Assembly (NCBI GenBank): GCA_963933095.1
Contig: CAWVSV010000079.1
Coordinates: forward strand, 1 to 10,613
Reading direction: 5' to 3'
Length of the DNA: 10,613 nt
Source: UBA1124 sp963933095
Lineage (GTDB): Bacteria; Pseudomonadota; Gammaproteobacteria; Pseudomonadales; Cellvibrionaceae
The notes beneath the pieces were generated by a model. The model was not told the origin of the DNA. It searched no databases and saw only the letters and a program-made list of their open reading frames with translations. This document shows, in pieces, positions 8,006 to 10,613 of the stretch. The stretch's first letter is position 1; each line of letters opens with the position of its first letter. The position numbers and the translations under genes are program-made.

Positions 8006-8187
8006 AAGTTTTACTCGATAGTTGCCGGTATTAACGCTTAAATAAATTTTTTACCCTACATTTTTCCGATTTTAGAGAGCGAAATTGAAATCTATGAATA
8101 GCTCCTGCACTTAGTCAGTTTATTTTTAATTTAGGATTGATCTTCTACTTTAATCACAAGACAAACAATATCTAATAGCCTAACTTT

Positions 8188-8343
8188 TCATTTGGTATTA
8201 CCTTGGTAAATTGTTCTTAAGTTGCTCTCGATGCTGTTACCGTAGCCGCGTTTGCCTATAAGTATCTTAATACTTTTGATGCGGTCGAAGTGGTCTATTT
8301 TATTGTATTCTAAAATATGTTGTTGGCCATTTCTTACTTCGGT
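8188..8343 (-). pseudogene. Possible C-terminal gene remnant, about 51 codons
   Basis: On the minus strand, codons from 8343 down to a TGA at 8188-8190 give a plausible polar C-terminus (VRNGQQHILEYNKIDHFDR, then IKSIKILIGKRGYGNSIES, ending YQGNTK). A TAG lies immediately upstream at 8344-8346, and the segment contains no ATG, GTG or TTG start. It could be the tail of a decayed gene or a chance open frame. No family is recognised. Confidence 0.2.
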
Positions 8344-8352
8344 CTAGAATAA

Positions 8353-8505
8353 GTTAGGGTTGTTTTAAAATGGTCGCAAGCTGCCAGTTTATGCGCTTCG
8401 ACCTTGGACGGTGTAAAGAGTGAGTTATTAACGCAGCAATCGATAATGTTATTGAGTGCCAGTGTTTTTCAAATTGCAAAAAACGGCAGCTTAGAGAAAA
8501 AGTAA
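8353..8505 (+). pseudogene. Possible gene remnant, about 50 codons
   Basis: From just after a TAA at 8350-8352 to a TAA at 8503-8505 the plus strand reads a helical, Ser/Leu/Gln-rich segment (WSQAASLCASTLDGVKSELL, then QQSIMLLSASVFQIAKNGS, ending LEKK). There is no start codon near its beginning; the first in-frame ATG is in the middle (Met of QQSIM). Composition is protein-like, but length and lack of a start argue for a remnant or chance. Confidence 0.15.
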
Positions 8506-8690
8506 TGAGATCACTCTTAAGTGAGGGGGTTGGGTAGAATGATTGCTCTACGAATAAAGGTATTGCCACAAAGTCTGGGTAAAATTTCACCCCACGCAGT
8601 GCATAAAAAGGCTGCCATTACCTTGCAGTCGGTGTTATTTTGCTAGAACGCTTCGGCATTGTCGCTCGAATTTTTGATGGACCAAACGGC

Positions 8691-8714
8691 ATGGACATGG
8701 ATATGGATATGGAT
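8691..8714 (+). repeat. Four tandem hexamers (ATGGAC, then ATGGAT x3)
   Basis: One ATGGAC at 8691-8696 is followed by three ATGGAT units to 8714, directly before the ATG at 8719. The last unit supplies the only purine-rich sequence (GGAT) close enough to act as the ribosome site of that gene. The repeat also offers several ATG codons in a different frame, which would encode only MDMDMDMDKHVN before a TAG at 8727. Confidence 0.8.
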
Positions 8715-8718
8715 AAAC

Positions 8719-9096
8719 ATGTCAATTAGACACGAATGGTTGCCTCATGGCCTCCACATACGCTATTTGGACTTCGTCTGCGGCGACAGTCTATTGGCGG
8801 CAGCGTTGGCAGTTAGTGGCGATGAACGTTTTGATGATCTGCGCTACATAATTGGCGATTGGTCTGGCTGCACCGAAGCCGTTGTGAGTACTGAAGATGT
8901 TGTAACCTTGGCGGCCTATGTTAAGGCTATAGCCCGCAGTAATTCGCGTATTATTAATCTTAATGTGATGCGCAAAGATTTCGCTAATCAAGCTTTTATA
9001 AATTTGTATATGGTCCTTACCGATGACGTGCCATGGCAGGTTTTGGCTTTTCGCTCACTGGCTGAGGCCGAGTCTTGGTTAACTGAGCATTTATAG
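8719..9096 (+). CDS. SpoIIAA/STAS-like domain protein (probable), 125 residues
   Basis: The protein has the size and pattern of the SpoIIAA-like (STAS/SEC14-type) single-domain family. A beta strand opens it (HGLHIRYLDFVCGDSLL), a helix follows, then a strand with DDLRYIIGDWSGC, a helix, a strand INLNVMRK, a helix, and the typical ending FRSLAEAESWLTEHL, in which a helix with a conserved Trp closes the fold. The family assignment is from overall pattern only, because these proteins are weakly conserved. There is no membrane segment, so it is probably cytoplasmic. The start is placed at the ATG at 8719 with GGAT at 8711-8714 upstream. The frame stays open to an earlier ATG at 8677 and a TTG at 8659, but the added WTWIWIWIN stretch is encoded by the hexamer repeat and looks non-native. 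Its role is unknown. Confidence 0.7.
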   Translation: MSIRHEWLPHGLHIRYLDFVCGDSLLAAALAVSGDERFDDLRYIIGDWSGCTEAVVSTEDVVTLAAYVKAIARSNSRIINLNVMRKDFANQAFINLYMVLTDDVPWQVLAFRSLAEAESWLTEHL

Positions 9097-9185
9097 TGCT
9101 TTGCTGCGAATTGAGCCGCTTTTTTGAATCGAGTTTGTACTGGCGACATAATGTTTTTCGCGCCACGGGCTTGAAAACGACTAGC

Positions 9186-9208
9186 AATATGTAATAACAT
9201 TACGTATT
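9186..9208. promoter_or_regulatory. Zur-like 23-bp inverted repeat upstream of the metal-uptake genes
   Basis: Core arms GTAAT (9191-9195) and ATTAC (9199-9203) flank AAC. After one mismatched pair the arms extend by four more matched pairs (AATA with TATT), giving 9 of 10 paired positions per arm. Length, AT-richness and the TAATAACAT core resemble gammaproteobacterial Zur operators, and the site lies 26 nt upstream of two genes that look like zinc uptake. A weak promoter (TTGAAA 9171-9176, 18 nt, TAACAT 9195-9200) overlaps it, which suits repression when zinc is ample. The identity of the regulator is inferred from context. Confidence 0.5.
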
Positions 9209-9233
9209 AGCATTTATTTCGGGTTGCCATTCC

Positions 9234-9539
9234 TTGTCGTTCTCTATTCTACATAGCACGCGTTCGTGTATCTGGCTTTGGGTCGGAATTTTTGCGCTGT
9301 TGGTCGCTATGCAGGCAGAGGCTAGCCATTCTCACGACGTGTCACCGCTTGAAAGTGATGGTGTGCACAGCTGTCTGCTGTGTCAGCAAGGTTTCGATAA
9401 TCTCAAGCTGTATATTCATTCGTATGGCTTCATCGTGCCGGTTGTCACTGTCACAGCCATAGTCTTGTCTAGCGACTCGTCAGTGGACACCGTTTCGATT
9501 ATCTCGGCCGCCATTCGCGCACCGCCGATCGGTCATTAA
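9234..9539 (+). CDS. Small His/Cys-containing envelope protein beside a metal receptor (DUF2946-like), 101 residues
   Basis: A membrane segment at about 13-26 (WLWVGIFALLVAMQA) ends in a signal-like AEA, followed by SHSHD (His32, His34), then VHSCLLC (His45, Cys47, Cys50), a second hydrophobic segment at about 66-79, and the ending RAPPIGH. A short exported or membrane-bound protein with scattered His, a CxxC and a final RAPP or RGPP is the pattern of the DUF2946-like proteins that often precede TonB-dependent metal receptors. Some of these are annotated as zinc-uptake chaperones. A metal-handling role is inferred from this and from the next gene. The start is TTG at 9234: the frame is closed by a TAA at 9195 and no ATG or GTG lies between. 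The ribosome site is poor. It lies 113 nt upstream of the receptor with no terminator between, so co-transcription is likely. Confidence 0.65.
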   Translation: MSFSILHSTRSCIWLWVGIFALLVAMQAEASHSHDVSPLESDGVHSCLLCQQGFDNLKLYIHSYGFIVPVVTVTAIVLSSDSSVDTVSIISAAIRAPPIGH

Positions 9540-9652
9540 TCGCGTTTTATAAAGGGCGTCATCCTTAGTCGCCGCTTACTTTTTAGTTTATTCAGCTTGA
9601 CTTTATTGTGTCTGTTGCATGTGTGCAGGCCATTGCCTTAGAGAAATTTGTT

Positions 9653-10613
9653 ATGCCTATACAAAACCCAACCCATAAAGCAGCCTTAATGCTGTTACTT
9701 TCAGGCGCTGCTAGCAGTGCTGTTGCGGAGCAGATGGAAGAGATTATTGTTACCGCCTCGCCTTTATCACAGAGCCGCGAAGCATTAAGTAAACCCGTTA
9801 ACGTACTATCGGGTATTGCGTTACGGAAAAAAGTTGGCGCCACCCTTGGTGAAACCCTTAAAAACGAGCTTGGCTTGGCTAATGCAAGCTTCGGCCCGGG
9901 AGTTGGCATGCCAGTTATTCGTGGCCAGAGCGCCAATCGGGTCAAGGTATTGCAGGACGGAGTTGATTCGCTCGATGCCTCCAATGCTAGCCCTGATCAT
10001 GCCAACGGCATAGAGCCATTGTTAGCTGAGCGTATTGAAGTGTTGCGCGGCCCAGCGACTCTGCGCTACGGCGCAGGGGCTATTGGCGGTGTTGTCAATG
10101 TAATTGACAAACGAGTGCCTAAAAGCATGCCGGATGGTATCGAGGGCGGTGTCGAGCTTCGCGGTAACAGTGTCAGTGACGAGCGCGTTGGGCTGCTGAG
10201 CATAGATTCAGCCCTTGGTGATGAATTTGTCGTTCATTTTGATGGCCTCTACCGTGATAGCGACGATGTTGATATCCCAGGTTACGCTGCAGCTGAAATT
10301 CCGGGTGAAGAATTCCATGCCGACGATACCACCAAAGGCTATGTCGGTAACACCGATACTGAGGCCAAGAGCGGCAGTTTAGGTTTTTCTTGGATAGGCG
10401 ATCGCGGTTTTATAGGGCTGGCCGTAAATCGAATAGAAAATGAATACGGTATCCCCGCCGGTGGGCACGTTCATGGTGATGAGCACGACGAACACGAAGG
10501 TGAGCACGACGATCATGACGAACACGAAGGTGAACACGACGATCATGACGAACACGAAGGTGAACACGAGGATCATGACGAACACGAAGGTGAACACGAA
10601 GGTGAACACGAAG
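9653..10613 (+). CDS. znuD: ZnuD-like TonB-dependent outer-membrane receptor (C-terminal part beyond window)
   Basis: This is an outer-membrane receptor that should import zinc or a similar metal using TonB energy. The ATG at 9653 has GAGA at 9641-9644. Of the protein, 320 residues are visible. A signal peptide covers 1-25 (cleavage after AVA), a TonB box reads EEIIVTAS at 29-36, and the plug spans about 45-155 with VIRGQSANRVKVLQDGVD, SPDHANGIEPLLAERIEVL, RGPATLRYG and GAIGGVVNVID. The SPDHA segment and plug ending match ZnuD-type receptors. The first barrel strands follow (about 165-265). From residue 272 the sequence becomes a His/Asp/Glu repeat with 15 histidines in 48 residues, still running at the window edge. 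His-rich extracellular loops are known in ZnuD and bind zinc. The gene follows a small CxxC protein and a Zur-like site. Nickel or cobalt are alternative substrates. Confidence 0.88.
   Translation, partial: MPIQNPTHKAALMLLLSGAASSAVAEQMEEIIVTASPLSQSREALSKPVNVLSGIALRKKVGATLGETLKNELGLANASFGPGVGMPVIRGQSANRVKVLQDGVDSLDASNASPDHANGIEPLLAERIEVLRGPATLRYGAGAIGGVVNVIDKRVPKSMPDGIEGGVELRGNSVSDERVGLLSIDSALGDEFVVHFDGLYRDSDDVDIPGYAAAEIPGEEFHADDTTKGYVGNTDTEAKSGSLGFSWIGDRGFIGLAVNRIENEYGIPAGGHVHGDEHDEHEGEHDDHDEHEGEHDDHDEHEGEHEDHDEHEGEHEGEHE
10490..10613 (+). repeat. 30-bp in-frame tandem repeat encoding a His/Asp/Glu-rich loop
   Basis: Three units of 30 bp start at 10490, 10520 and 10550, each encoding EHEGEHDDHD or, in the third, EHEGEHEDHD. 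A fourth partial unit starts at 10580 and shifts to a shorter 12-bp EHEG periodicity to the window end. Units differ only by single substitutions (GAG/GAA, GAC/GAG). Because 30 and 12 are multiples of three, slippage would change loop length without breaking the frame. Confidence 0.95.

Larger units (their letters stand above)
8006..8718. other. Gene-poor AT-rich intergenic stretch of about 710 nt
   Basis: I find no complete convincing gene here. The stretch should contain the promoter of the minus-strand lipoprotein gene (a TAAAAT -10-like hexamer lies near 8070 on the minus strand, without a good -35) and that of the plus-strand gene at 8719. Two short open segments, at 8188-8343 (minus) and 8353-8505 (plus), read like protein but lack start codons and are bounded by stops. 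They are listed separately as possible gene remnants. A 78-codon minus-strand frame at 8354-8590 has unconvincing composition and no ribosome site. Confidence 0.6.

Noticed and set aside
8354..8590. 78-codon minus-strand frame starting MKFYPDF
   Set aside because: No ribosome site, odd composition rich in Ser, His and Phe, no domain pattern, and it overlaps another open segment on the other strand.
9100..9127. Possible terminator after the SpoIIAA-like gene, where a GC-rich stretch is followed by six T
   Set aside because: The arms GCTGCG and GCCGC do not pair over more than about three consecutive bases.
9550..9640. Hydrophobic reading frame between the small protein and the receptor (RRLLFSLFSLTLLCLLHVC)
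   Set aside because: No start codon or ribosome site precedes it, it ends at a TAG before the receptor, and it is out of frame with the receptor, whose own signal peptide is complete.
10379..10609. Minus-strand frame of repeating Phe/Val (FTFVFVMIVV units) resembling a membrane protein
   Set aside because: It is the complement of the His/Asp/Glu repeat inside the receptor gene; the hydrophobic pattern is an artefact of reading that repeat backwards.
10441..10613. CRISPR array reading of the regular repeats near the window end
   Set aside because: The units are contiguous without unique spacers, in frame, and encode a His-rich loop of the receptor.

Overview
The window looks like chromosomal DNA from a Gram-negative, probably marine, gammaproteobacterium. 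It carries Tex, an RND efflux operon, a lipobox protein and a TonB-dependent outer-membrane receptor. Codon use is mixed and GC is moderate. The exact lineage cannot be read from the sequence; an Alteromonadales- or Cellvibrionales-like host is a guess.

Layout: (1) 1-2266, minus strand: nearly all of tex, an RNA-binding transcription accessory protein, cut at the window edge just after its S1 domain. (2) 2267-2460: a divergent control region with three perfect 7-bp-arm inverted repeats and a plausible tex promoter. (3) 2461-6818, plus strand: a two-gene RND efflux operon (membrane fusion protein, then permease) joined by a 4-bp GTGA overlap and closed by a clear rho-independent terminator at 6842-6871. 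It has no outer-membrane channel gene and no regulator gene beside it. (4) 6943-7446, plus strand: an unrecognised protein of 167 residues. (5) 8005-7459, minus strand: two small envelope genes, a lipoprotein and a two-helix membrane protein, converging on (4). (6) 8006-8718: a gene-poor, AT-rich stretch with two short open segments that look like decayed coding DNA. (7) 8719-9096, plus strand: a 125-residue protein of probable SpoIIAA/STAS-like fold. (8) 9186-10613, plus strand: a probable zinc-acquisition locus. It consists of a Zur-like dyad, a 101-residue small protein with His and CxxC residues, and a ZnuD-like TonB-dependent receptor whose visible part ends inside a long His/Asp/Glu-rich tandem repeat.

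How the parts work together: the RND pair should form the inner-membrane and periplasmic part of a tripartite exporter using an outer-membrane channel encoded elsewhere. The last two genes probably act in zinc (or similar metal) uptake across the outer membrane and appear to share a metal-responsive promoter. Nothing here is clearly a wholly new system. The points most worth a second look are the repeat-built histidine loop with its small partner and operator, and the clustered palindromes between tex and the efflux operon.
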